Shown: positions 33,406 through 41,407 of the stretch, one piece after another
Layout: each line of letters starts with the position of its first letter
Numbering within the stretch: the stretch's first letter is position 1
From: Aedoeadaptatus acetigenes
Lineage (GTDB): Bacteria; Bacillota; Clostridia; Tissierellales; Peptoniphilaceae
Assembly: GCF_025566985.1 (NCBI RefSeq)
Contig: NZ_JAOQJD010000001.1
Span: 127,382-191,381 of the forward strand
DNA length: 64,000 nucleotides
Direction: 5' to 3'
The notes under the pieces: model-generated
Database searches by the model: none
Told to the model about the DNA's origin: nothing
The model's input: only the letters and a program-made list of their open reading frames with translations
Made by a program: the position numbers and the translations under genes

Positions 33406-34119
33406 CTACAACGCTCCATCTTCTAAAAAACTGTAAAAACTGTGATCGCCGACGATAATGTGATCCACCACGGGAATGCCTAAAAGCTCTCCCGCCCGCT
33501 TCAAGCGCTCGGTGAGGCTCCTGTCTTCCGAGGAAGGCCGGGGATTTCCCGCCGGATGATTATGTACCAAGGCGATGGAATGGCATTTCTTCCCGATGGC
33601 CCCTTGAAAGACGTCGCGTGGGTGCACCACGGTGCAGTCCAAGGTGCCTCTGGAAATGCACTCCACAAACTGCAGCTCTTTCTTTACATTGAGGCCGATG
33701 ACGCGAAATTCTTCGTGCTGAAGGCCCATTAAATCCGGCATGACGAAATCCGCAATGGCTTTCGGCGTGTTAAGCGGCACGGAACGGCCCATGGGCCGAC
33801 GCATCCTGCGCGCCATTTCCACCATACCCACGAGGCGGGCGGCCTTGCTCTTGCCGACGCCTTTTATGGAGAGAAAATCGTCGTAAGTACCGGTGAAAAG
33901 AGAGCTCAGCCCTTGCCGCGACGGGGACTTTCGCTCCAAACTGTCGATAATATCCTGCGCCACCTCGATGGCCGTTCTGCCGGTGGTGCCGGTGCGCAGA
34001 AAAAGCGCCAACAATTCGCTGTCGGAGAGGGCCTCGGCGCCGTAAGTCATGAGCTTTTCTTCCGGCAAAGTGGCGTGATCGTAGTCCAAAAGTTTTTTCT
34101 TTTCCCCGTTATCGCTCAC
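33406..34119 (-). CDS. radC: RadC family JAMM-fold protein
   Basis: 237 residues: N-terminal helix-hairpin-helix part (LALFLRTGTTGRTAIEVAQ, FLSIKGVGKSKAARLVGM) and a JAB1/MPN domain with the metal motif ALVHNHPAGNPRPSSED. Long called DNA repair protein, true role unclear. Overlaps maf by 11 bp. Confidence 0.93.
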   Translation of the reverse strand: MSDNGEKKKLLDYDHATLPEEKLMTYGAEALSDSELLALFLRTGTTGRTAIEVAQDIIDSLERKSPSRQGLSSLFTGTYDDFLSIKGVGKSKAARLVGMVEMARRMRRPMGRSVPLNTPKAIADFVMPDLMGLQHEEFRVIGLNVKKELQFVECISRGTLDCTVVHPRDVFQGAIGKKCHSIALVHNHPAGNPRPSSEDRSLTERLKRAGELLGIPVVDHIIVGDHSFYSFLEDGAL

Positions 34120-34675
34120 GGTCCGCTCCTTTCATTCCCTTTAATTGCGCTTCGATGGACGCCACATGCATGCCGATGACCGTATCCATGGCGCCCTCCA
34201 CCGTAATTTGAAATTCGTCGATTTCCTGCACGCCATAGGCTCCGGCCTTGTCCATGTAGGTGTTTTTATCCAAATACGCTTTCATCTGCGCCTCGGTGAA
34301 ATCTTCGAAGCACACAAAAGACTGATCGTAGTCCACGTACTTCTCATCGCCTAAAACGGCGTAGGCGCTGATCACCCGGTGCGTCCGCCCCTTCATGGCC
34401 CGGAGCATTTCCTCGGCCTCGGCGCGGTCCTTCGGCTTTCCTAGGATCTTATCGCCCAACACCACCACCGTATCCACGGCGACGATGACATCCTCCGGCC
34501 GTTTTTCTTTCACGCTCATGGCCTTTTGCAGGGCCAGCTGCATGGTGTAGATCTCCGCAGGCGACAGGCGCAAATGCCTTTCGTCGTAGCTCGGTTTTTC
34601 AATTTCAAAGGTAAATCCCCCATCTTCCAACAACTTTTTTCTGCGGGGAGACGAGGACGCCAAGACAAGACTCAT
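34109..34675 (-). CDS. maf: Maf family nucleotide pyrophosphatase
   Basis: 188 residues. Starts SLVLASSSPRRKKLLEDGGF, the Maf signature, with VIVAVDTVVVLGDKILGKP and MKGRTHRVISAYAV following. Removes non-canonical or modified nucleotides (dTTPase/UTPase type in most Firmicutes). Classical partner of radC and mreBCD. Confidence 0.95.
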   Translation of the reverse strand: MSLVLASSSPRRKKLLEDGGFTFEIEKPSYDERHLRLSPAEIYTMQLALQKAMSVKEKRPEDVIVAVDTVVVLGDKILGKPKDRAEAEEMLRAMKGRTHRVISAYAVLGDEKYVDYDQSFVCFEDFTEAQMKAYLDKNTYMDKAGAYGVQEIDEFQITVEGAMDTVIGMHVASIEAQLKGMKGADRER

Positions 34676-35175
34676 AAACGCACTCCGATCTTTTCTAAGT
34701 GGCGGCTCGCATAGCTTGCCGCGAGGCCGACGAAATAGCCCGTAAACAGGCCCAATAAAAGCAAGAGAGGCAAGTAGGCCAACAGGCCCATATTATGGAC
34801 CATGACGATGGCCGTGGCGATCTGGCCGATATTGTGAAAGAAGGATCCGATAAAACTGATGCCGATGAGTGAGGCGCTCTTAATTGTTTTTAAAGAAACG
34901 ATCATGGCCACGGAAGAGAGAAGGGCGCCGGTGCCGCTGTAAAAAAAGCTTGTCACATTGCCGGTGACCAGCATCAAAAGCACGCTTTTCAATATCGCCA
35001 CGACGAAACCCTCTTTCGGTCCGAAGACCACGATGGTGGTTAGAATCACCACATTGGAAAGACCCAGGCGCGCCCCGGGTAGAGGCACGGGCAAGGGAAT
35101 CATAGTTTCGATAAAGCCGATGGCCACGGCCATGGCGACCATTAATCCTAAAAATACTTGTTTGCGAATATCCAT
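34672..35175 (-). CDS. Gx transporter family membrane protein (heptaprenyl diphosphate synthase component I-like)
   Basis: 167 residues from the ATG at 35175 (GAGG six bases upstream). Five to six helices and the family stretch PLPVPLPGARLGLSNVVIL then FGPKEGFVVAILKSVLLMLVTG and FFYSGTGALLSS. This ECF-S-like family is misnamed after heptaprenyl diphosphate synthase; it likely transports a small molecule. Regular neighbour of the NusG-II protein upstream. Confidence 0.88.
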   Translation of the reverse strand: MDIRKQVFLGLMVAMAVAIGFIETMIPLPVPLPGARLGLSNVVILTTIVVFGPKEGFVVAILKSVLLMLVTGNVTSFFYSGTGALLSSVAMIVSLKTIKSASLIGISFIGSFFHNIGQIATAIVMVHNMGLLAYLPLLLLLGLFTGYFVGLAASYASRHLEKIGVRL

Positions 35176-35177
35176 GC

Positions 35178-35555
35178 TTACCTCAACAATAGATCCATGG
35201 TGGGCGTCTCGTCGCTTTTGATTTCCGCGATGATCCGGTGGGGAAGACAAACGATCATTTCTCCCTGCCGCTTAATGGGCGCCATCTTCAGACAAATGCC
35301 GTCGGGGCAATCGGATTCCGTCATCCTTGCCCCTTTTTCGTCGATGATTAATTGATTCGTGCCGCCGTGGGCGTGGAAGGTGTAGGTCTTTCCCCTATGG
35401 GCGTCGTCCATGGGAATTTTTTTCACTTCTTTGCCGTCGATTTGCACGCTCACGTAAGCGTGGGCCGGTTCTTTTTTCGGAATCAACTGTGTCGCCCCGA
35501 GGCCCAAGGCGACGACGAGGATGACAAAGGCTATAATCACATCGGTTTTATTCAT
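35178..35555 (-). CDS. NusG domain II-containing protein
   Basis: 125 residues: an N-terminal membrane helix (VIIAFVILVVALGLGATQLI) and an outside NusG-II domain with AYVSVQIDGKEVKKIP, the conserved CPDGICLKMAPI and VCLPHRI. The two cysteines flank the fold. It commonly pairs with the Gx protein near rnf or apbE genes in anaerobes; function unknown. First gene of the eleven-gene run ending with rng. Confidence 0.9.
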   Translation of the reverse strand: MNKTDVIIAFVILVVALGLGATQLIPKKEPAHAYVSVQIDGKEVKKIPMDDAHRGKTYTFHAHGGTNQLIIDEKGARMTESDCPDGICLKMAPIKRQGEMIVCLPHRIIAEIKSDETPTMDLLLR

Positions 35556-35578
35556 GGCTCCCCCTTTTTCAACAGTTA

Positions 35579-35587
35579 ATTATATCA
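35579..35587 (-). promoter_or_regulatory. Extended -10 promoter of the NusG-II/mre operon
   Basis: Minus strand TGATATAAT lies 24 bp before the first gene of the operon, with AAGGGGGAG as ribosome site. It is the same form as the obgE promoter; no clear -35 box. Confidence 0.6.
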
Positions 35588-35847
35588 TAGATAAGCGGCC
35601 GAAAAAGAAGCACGGTGGGGGAAAAAGCAAAAGCCTCGGATTCATTTTTCCGAGGCTTCATGGTTGTTTTCTGCTGAAGAAATGATTTACGATTAAATCT
35701 ATTTAACATCACGTAAATCCCCTTCTCGCCCGATTCCTTGATTCGTTTTCGCACATCGCCCTGTTTGCCCTACACTTCTTTTATCCTTATCGAGCCAATT
35801 ACCGAATCCGATTTCACAGAGCGTTTACGGCGGATGCTTTCGATTCC
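35588..35847. other. Intergenic stretch with extra hairpin and doubtful small ORF
   Basis: Between the rnfB terminator and the NusG-II promoter. On the minus strand a 46-codon frame (MLNRFNRKSFLQQKTTMKPR...) starts at 35706 behind AAGGGG, but it runs through the hairpin at 35631-35658 and into the promoter. More likely the region encodes a short RNA ending at that hairpin, or nothing. Confidence 0.35.
35622..35658 (-). terminator. Second hairpin terminator downstream of rnfB
   Basis: AAGCCTCGGA / TCCGAGGCTT perfect ten-base stem with an eight-base loop; on the minus strand TTGCTTTTTC follows. It stands ~190 bp beyond the rnfB terminator, so it either backs that one up or ends a separate small transcript. 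Confidence 0.7.
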
Positions 35848-35880
35848 ATAAAAATAGTGCCGACGAAATTCGCCGACACT
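35848..35880 (-). terminator. Terminator of the rnf operon
   Basis: On the minus strand AGTGTCGGCGAA pairs with TTCGTCGGCACT using two G-U pairs and is followed by ATTTTTA. It starts 15 bp behind the rnfB stop. Confidence 0.8.
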
Positions 35881-35894
35881 ACTGTCTTAAAAGC

Positions 35895-36824
35895 TTATTG
35901 CACTTTGCTGTTGTCGTCTGCGGCGACGACTTTTTCTTTTTCAGCAGGCTTTGCTGCGGCTTTCTTTTCTTCCGCTGCTTGAAGCTTCTTTTGTTTTTCT
36001 TTTTCTTTCATCTTTTCGACGCGTTCGGGATATTCTACGAAGATCGCGCCGGTGGGGCACTTGGATGCGCAGATACCGCAGTTAATGCACTTCGAGTAGT
36101 CGATGCTTGCCAAATTGTCTTCGACGTGGATGGCGTCTTTCGGACAATTCTTTTCGCAGAGACCGCAGGCGATACATCCGATGGAGCAATTGGTGCGTAC
36201 AATCTTGCCCGGATCGTGGGTCGAGCATTTAACTTCGGTTTGTTGTTTGTAGGGCATGAGACCGATAATGTTTTTCGGGCAAATCTCGATACATTTCTTA
36301 CAAGCAACACATTTTTCCTTGTCGACGGAAGCGATGCCGTTGTTGACGTGGATGGCGTCGAATTCACAGACGCTCACGCAGGTGCCGCCGCCCAAGCAGC
36401 CGGAAGCACAGCCCTTGGATCCGCGCGCGTAGTCGCCGATCAAGCGGCAGTCAACCAAGCCGTTGTATTCGTATTTGTTTTTGGACTTGTCGCAGTCCCC
36501 TTGGCAGCGAACGACGGCAACTTCTTTTTCAACGTCGCCGGCCGCTTGGCCCATGATCTCAGCTACTTTTTCAGCAACTTCTTGTCCGCCGATGGCGCAT
36601 CCGTTAACCGGTGCGTCGCCGGCTACGATGGCATCGGCCATCCCGGCACAACCGGGGAAACCGCAGGCCCCGCAGTTTGCGCCGGGCAGTGCGTCCAATA
36701 CATTAACCACGCGGGGATCCATGTCCACGGCAAAGACCTTGTCGGCAAATGCCAACACAGCGCCGAGGATAAGCCCCATCAAGCCTAAAATAATGACTGC
36801 ATAAATAACGTTTTGTGCATTCAC
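35895..36824 (-). CDS. rnfB: Rnf complex subunit RnfB (iron-sulfur protein)
   Basis: 309 residues. N-terminal membrane helix (IYAVIILGLMGLILGAVLAF), the Fes motif PGANCGACGFPGCAGMADAI, then a series of 4Fe-4S sites (CVACKKCIEICPKN, CSIGCIACGLCEKNCPK, CINCGICASKCPTG) and a Lys/Glu/Ala-rich tail. It takes electrons from reduced ferredoxin. Last gene of rnfCDGEAB, the order known from clostridia. Confidence 0.96.
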   Translation of the reverse strand: MNAQNVIYAVIILGLMGLILGAVLAFADKVFAVDMDPRVVNVLDALPGANCGACGFPGCAGMADAIVAGDAPVNGCAIGGQEVAEKVAEIMGQAAGDVEKEVAVVRCQGDCDKSKNKYEYNGLVDCRLIGDYARGSKGCASGCLGGGTCVSVCEFDAIHVNNGIASVDKEKCVACKKCIEICPKNIIGLMPYKQQTEVKCSTHDPGKIVRTNCSIGCIACGLCEKNCPKDAIHVEDNLASIDYSKCINCGICASKCPTGAIFVEYPERVEKMKEKEKQKKLQAAEEKKAAAKPAEKEKVVAADDNSKVQ

Positions 36825-36836
36825 GTGAATCGCCCC

Positions 36837-37412
36837 CTATACTAATCCTTGGAATCCCATAAAGGCGATGGCCATTAAACCGGCACTGATCAGCGCAATC
36901 GGGACACCTTGTAACGGTTTCGGAATCGGCATGATTTCCATGCGTTCACGAAGGGCACTTAATAAGAGCAGTGCAAGGGTGAAACCGATGGATGCACCCA
37001 AACCGTTAATGATGGCTTCGAAAAGATTGAATTCACTTTGAATGTTCAATACGGTAACACCCAGTACCATACAGTTGGTGGTAATCAAGGGTAAGAACAC
37101 GCCCATAGCCGAGTACAAAGAGGGAGATGATTTTTTAATAAACATTTCGACAAATTGTACTAAGGAGGCGATAACGAGAATGAACACGATGGTTTGTAAG
37201 TATTCCAAGCCGAATGCGTCTAAGACGAAGCGTTGGAGTAACCAGGTTACGGCCGATGCGATGACGACGACGAAAGTAACGGCGACGCCCATGCCCTTGG
37301 CAGTTTCAGTTTTGGAGGAAACGCCCAAGAAGGGGCAGATCCCGAGGAACTTCGCGAAAATATAGTTGTTAACTAAAATGGTCGATATAAGAATCGTTAA
37401 AATCGTTGACAT
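36837..37412 (-). CDS. rnfA: Rnf complex subunit RnfA
   Basis: 191 residues, six membrane helices, starting TILTILISTILVNNYIFAKF with LGICPFLGVSSKTETAKGMG, the segment whose Cys shares a cluster with RnfE inside the membrane. Homologue of NqrE. 12 bp before rnfB. Confidence 0.96.
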   Translation of the reverse strand: MSTILTILISTILVNNYIFAKFLGICPFLGVSSKTETAKGMGVAVTFVVVIASAVTWLLQRFVLDAFGLEYLQTIVFILVIASLVQFVEMFIKKSSPSLYSAMGVFLPLITTNCMVLGVTVLNIQSEFNLFEAIINGLGASIGFTLALLLLSALRERMEIMPIPKPLQGVPIALISAGLMAIAFMGFQGLV

Positions 37413-37423
37413 AGTCTACCTCC

Positions 37424-38017
37424 CTACGCTCTTTTAGCCATGATGCCGCGGTAGAGGGCAATCCACAGACCTAAGAGAATAAATGCACCGGCGGGGGAAG
37501 TGAAGATTCCGATACCGGGATAGGATTCGGGGAAGATTTGCATATCCAACAGCGTGCCGTGACCGAAGAGTTCTCTTACGACGGCCATAGCCAACATCGC
37601 CATAGTATAGCCGATACCTGTCCCTAAACCATCGACGATGGACGGAACGACTTTGTTTTGATAAGCAAAACCTTCCGCTTCACCTAAGATACAGCAGTTA
37701 ACGACGATCAAGGGCAAGAAGATACCCAATGCATTGTAGATCGCAGGGCTGTATGCGTGCAGTACCATTTCGACTAAGGTTACGAAGGCTGCGATGACGA
37801 CGATAAACGCGGGAATCCGAACGTTGTTCGGGATGACGTTTCTTAAGAGACTGACGACGGCGTTGGAGCAGATCAGTACGAAGGTTACTGCAATCCCCAT
37901 GGCGATGGCCGAGGAGACGGCGGTACTGATTGCCAATACCGAACACAAACCGATCATTTGCATAAAGATCGGATTGTTTTTAAAGATACTGTTCGAAAAA
38001 ACTTTTCCTAAATTCAT
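37424..38017 (-). CDS. rnfE: Rnf complex subunit RnfE
   Basis: 197 residues, polytopic, homologous to RnfA and NqrD: NPIFMQMIGLCSVLAISTAV at the start and LPLIVVNCCILGEAEGFAY in the middle, which contain the conserved cysteines. Part of the membrane electron path and the Na+/H+ channel. Confidence 0.96.
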   Translation of the reverse strand: MNLGKVFSNSIFKNNPIFMQMIGLCSVLAISTAVSSAIAMGIAVTFVLICSNAVVSLLRNVIPNNVRIPAFIVVIAAFVTLVEMVLHAYSPAIYNALGIFLPLIVVNCCILGEAEGFAYQNKVVPSIVDGLGTGIGYTMAMLAMAVVRELFGHGTLLDMQIFPESYPGIGIFTSPAGAFILLGLWIALYRGIMAKRA

Positions 38018-38026
38018 GACTACCCC

Positions 38027-38608
38027 CTACTTTGCGCTAATTTCTTCGTAAGCGGGAAGAATGGAATTAATTCCCTTGAGTACGGCGGTAGATGAAATAG
38101 TCGCTCCGCTGATCATCGGAATTTCATCTTCGGCTTGCGGATCTTTATTCCCTTTTACTTCGCCGTTTTTAAAGGACTTGCCTACAAATTGTTCGAAGTA
38201 GGGAGCTTCGGTAATTTGCGTACCGATGCCGGGCGTTTCGGCGTTTTGAATGTTTCTGAAACCGGCAATGGTTCCGTCGTTCAAAAGACCGATAGCGTTG
38301 GTCATGGAGCCGCCATAACCGTTGCCCGTGTGGTTAATGCCGTAGCCGACGATTTCGTCGCCTTTTTTCGCTACGAATACATCTTGAATCTCTTTGTATT
38401 TTTCAACGAGGGCTGCTTTCTTCGCTTCGTCCAAAGGTTCGAATTTGTCGGCTTTGTCGCCGTAAATATCTTGGTACGCCTGAACGGATTTTTCGAATTC
38501 AGCTTGTGCGATAACTTCAGAGGTAAAGCTGTTTACTACAGCCAAAAGTCCTGCCGCTACTGCGGAAATAACCAAGAGGACAAGACCCGTCTTTAAATAA
38601 TTCTTCAT
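38027..38608 (-). CDS. rnfG: Rnf complex subunit RnfG (covalent FMN)
   Basis: 193 residues: one membrane helix (GLVLLVISAVAAGLLAVVNSF) and an outside FMN-binding domain with MISGATISSTAVLKGIN, in which the Thr of SGAT carries the flavin through a phosphoester bond. Attachment needs ApbE; no apbE gene lies in the window. Directly adjoins rnfD. Confidence 0.95.
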   Translation of the reverse strand: MKNYLKTGLVLLVISAVAAGLLAVVNSFTSEVIAQAEFEKSVQAYQDIYGDKADKFEPLDEAKKAALVEKYKEIQDVFVAKKGDEIVGYGINHTGNGYGGSMTNAIGLLNDGTIAGFRNIQNAETPGIGTQITEAPYFEQFVGKSFKNGEVKGNKDPQAEDEIPMISGATISSTAVLKGINSILPAYEEISAK

Positions 38609-39601
38609 TTACTTCGCCTCCCCATAAGCTTCCGTTTTTGTCAAACGTTCGATCAAGGGGCTTGCTACGTTCATAAGAAGGATGGAGTAGGATACACCTT
38701 CGGCCATATTGCCCTTCATACGAATGACGGCCGTTAAGAGACCACAGCCGATGGCAAAAATGATTTTGCCCTTATCCCCTTGGGGTGTGGAACTGTAGTC
38801 CGTCGCCATAAAGAATGCACCGAGGAACAAGCCGCCGCCGAGAAGTTCGTAGGGAAGCAGTTCCGTGCCGACGCCGAAGATCAAAAGGAATACGGCCGTC
38901 GTTGCGATGTAGATCACGGGGATCTTCCAGTCGATGACTTTGCGAACCAATAAGTAGCAGGCACCGATTAATAAGAGAAGGGCGGATGTTTCACCGATTA
39001 CCCCGCCGATGTTACCGAGGAACATATCCTTTAACGGAGGAAGGGCATCCAGTTGTTGACCGGCCTTGATGATGGTAAGGGGCGTCGCTGCCGATGCGGC
39101 ATCGGCGGTTTCAGCCACTTTAGCCATGGCAGGTGCCGTGTAGGTTGCCATTAATGCGGGCCAGGACAACATTGCCATGGCACGACCGGCCAATGCCGGG
39201 TTGACGAAGTTGCCGCCGATGCCGCCAAAGGCTTCTTTGACGATGACGATGGCAAAAATCGAGGAAATTGCGGGAACGTACCAGGGTACGCCTGCGGGCA
39301 TATTCATGGCGAGCAGAACGCCGGTTACGATGGCGGACAAGTCGCCGATTTGAGATTCTTTCTTTGTGATCTTTTGGAACAGGAATTCACTGCCCACGCA
39401 GCAGATCACGCTGATCAGATAAATTATAAGTGCTTGCATTCCGAAGAAGTACACACTTCCCACGACGGCCGGTGCCAAGGCGATGAGCACGTCGCGCATG
39501 ATCTTGGTGACCGTGTCGTTGGAACGAATATGGGGCGCTAATTGTACGAAGCGTCCGTCTCCTTGTAAACTAGGAGATTTGGTTTTTACATTGTTTTCCA
39601 T
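38609..39601 (-). CDS. rnfD: Rnf complex subunit RnfD
   Basis: 330 residues, about ten helices, homologue of NqrB. FVNPALAGRAMAMLSWPALM and the flavin-attachment region AASAATPLTII (SAATP, Thr modified) are visible, then LFGVGTELLPYELLGGGLF. Membrane part of the ferredoxin:NAD+ oxidoreductase. Confidence 0.96.
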   Translation of the reverse strand: MENNVKTKSPSLQGDGRFVQLAPHIRSNDTVTKIMRDVLIALAPAVVGSVYFFGMQALIIYLISVICCVGSEFLFQKITKKESQIGDLSAIVTGVLLAMNMPAGVPWYVPAISSIFAIVIVKEAFGGIGGNFVNPALAGRAMAMLSWPALMATYTAPAMAKVAETADAASAATPLTIIKAGQQLDALPPLKDMFLGNIGGVIGETSALLLLIGACYLLVRKVIDWKIPVIYIATTAVFLLIFGVGTELLPYELLGGGLFLGAFFMATDYSSTPQGDKGKIIFAIGCGLLTAVIRMKGNMAEGVSYSILLMNVASPLIERLTKTEAYGEAK

Positions 39602-39613
39602 GACTACCTCCTA

Positions 39614-40939
39614 TTATTTACGAGCATTGGCGCGCACTTCGCGTTTGGCGAGTTTTGTCGATTCGCTTAAATAGCGCTTTGCGGGACATACAAACGAGCA
39701 AATGCCGCATTCCATGCATTGATCCGCATGGTATTCCTGACATTTGTCAATTCGATTTCTCAAAATTGATGCGTTAATACGCGTCGGGTTAATATTGGCC
39801 GGGCAGTGATCCACGCAGCGTCCGCATTGGATGCAGGGACCTTCTTCCATATCATCGATTTCTACATCGGTGAAGGCCAAAATACCGGAGGTCGTCTTGG
39901 TGACGGGCGAATTAAAGTCGAAAATGGACTTCCCTGTCATGGGGCCGCCGCAGATGTATTCGACGACATTATCTTTCACGCCGCAGTAATCCAGAATATC
40001 TTGTACCGGCGTACCGATGCGAACCAAGAGGTTCTTCGGATTTTCGATGCCGGAACCGGATACGGTAAGGATCCGCTCGATGGAGGGCATGCCCTTGGCG
40101 ATTAAATCGTAGTAGGCTTTCGACGTTTGAACATTGGTCAGGAAGACGCCGACGTCGTTGGTTACGCCGTTTTGCGGAACGATACGGCCGCAGATGGCTT
40201 CCGATTGACGCTTGGAGTCCCCTTGCGGGTACTTGGTCTGCATCGTGGCGACCTTTAAGGTCGGGTATTCGGTTTTAACCATTTCGTTGGCCTTTTCAAT
40301 GGCGTCCGGTTTGTTTTGTTCGATTGCTAAGTACGCTTCATCGGTTTGATAAAGGTCTTGGAACAGTTTTAACGATGCGAATAATTCATCGGCTTGTTCC
40401 AACATGAGACGGTGGTCACAAGTCAGGAACGGTTCACATTCAGCGCCGTTCAAAATAACGATGTCGAGTACCGGATCATCGCTCTTCAGTTTTGCGTGAA
40501 GCGGGAAGCCGGCGCCACCCATACCGACGATCCCTGCGTTTTTAACCAAGGATACAATTTCGTCGATACTCATGTCTTTGTAATTTTCTACCGGTTTGAC
40601 GGAAGGATCCAAATCGTCCTTGCCGTCGTTTTCGATGACGACCATATCTGTGTACATACCGTTAGCGGCATAGCCTTTTTCAATGGCTATAACTTCGCCC
40701 GATACACTGCTATGTACGGCCGCGGAAATAAACGCGTCGGAATTACCGACAATTTGCCCTCTCAGTACGTGATCGCCTACGGCAACCGTAGGTTTACACG
40801 GAGCACCGATGTGTTGGCTCATAGGAATTCGAACCAACTTCGGTGAAGGCAGAACTTCAATAGCGACTCCTTCTGTCAGCTCTTTGTGTTCATCAAAGTG
40901 AACGCCGCCCACAGAAAAAGTGAGATTCGTCTTTGCCAT
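39614..40939 (-). CDS. rnfC: Rnf complex subunit RnfC (NADH-binding)
   Basis: 441 residues. N-terminal barrel-like domain (GGVHFDEHKELTEGVAIEVLP), Rossmann part with GIVGMGGAGFPLHAKL and NGAECEPFLTCDHRLM for FMN/NADH, a SLBB domain, and two ferredoxin-like sites CIQCGRCVDHCPANINP and CMECGICSFVCPAKRYL. It passes electrons to NAD+. First gene of the rnf operon; 255 bp of leader without a clear gene lie upstream. Confidence 0.96.
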   Translation of the reverse strand: MAKTNLTFSVGGVHFDEHKELTEGVAIEVLPSPKLVRIPMSQHIGAPCKPTVAVGDHVLRGQIVGNSDAFISAAVHSSVSGEVIAIEKGYAANGMYTDMVVIENDGKDDLDPSVKPVENYKDMSIDEIVSLVKNAGIVGMGGAGFPLHAKLKSDDPVLDIVILNGAECEPFLTCDHRLMLEQADELFASLKLFQDLYQTDEAYLAIEQNKPDAIEKANEMVKTEYPTLKVATMQTKYPQGDSKRQSEAICGRIVPQNGVTNDVGVFLTNVQTSKAYYDLIAKGMPSIERILTVSGSGIENPKNLLVRIGTPVQDILDYCGVKDNVVEYICGGPMTGKSIFDFNSPVTKTTSGILAFTDVEIDDMEEGPCIQCGRCVDHCPANINPTRINASILRNRIDKCQEYHADQCMECGICSFVCPAKRYLSESTKLAKREVRANARK

Positions 40940-41194
40940 TCTTTCACCCCTTGCATTCTAAGAAATGAATCGCCGGGCAAGCGTTTTGCCTGCAACTACA
41001 ACGAGCGACCGTTTTGGTTTCCCGTCGTTCGGCTCTTCAGCTTTCATCTTTCCCTATCTTATCAAAATCGTTATAAAAAATCTAGTATTTGTCTAAAACG
41101 AACGTATAAAATACGGCTCGCAATCCCTGTAACGGGGCAATACCGAGGATCGTCGAATTTTTCATACAAAATAAATTTTTTTAAAAGGGAAATT

Positions 41195-41407
41195 TTATCG
41201 CGGATTCACGGCGGTAATGATTTCCTCTCTCATCACGACCGCCCCTTCGTCGACTTTCCACTGCAGCACACCCCCCGTCGGTGCGGAAATGGAAATTTGC
41301 ATTTTCATGCTTTCGAGAATGCAAAGCACGTCGCCTTTTTTCACTTCTTCCCCGGACTTAAAGCAGAGCCTGAGAATTTTTCCCGGCAGCGGGGACCGCA
41401 AAATCAT
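41195..41407 (-). CDS. Minimal biotin carrier protein (biotinyl domain only)
   Basis: 70 residues that are just one biotinyl/lipoyl domain: LRSPLPGKILRLCFKSGEEV, then the biotin site LESMKMQ with the modified Lys, and a mirrored second half ending IITAVNPR. The Pro/Ala-rich linker found in most carriers is missing. Overlaps the carboxyltransferase gene by 4 bp, so the two form a pair. Carrier for a carboxyltransferase or decarboxylase. Confidence 0.88.
   Translation of the reverse strand: MILRSPLPGKILRLCFKSGEEVKKGDVLCILESMKMQISISAPTGGVLQWKVDEGAVVMREEIITAVNPR

Noticed and set aside
35898..36788. Open frame of 296 codons on the plus strand
   Set aside because: It lies wholly opposite rnfB, has a Phe/Val/Asp-rich composition typical of antisense frames and no ribosome site.
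40940..41194. rnf promoter
   Set aside because: Several AT-rich boxes exist before rnfC but none with both hexamers at good spacing, so I do not name one.
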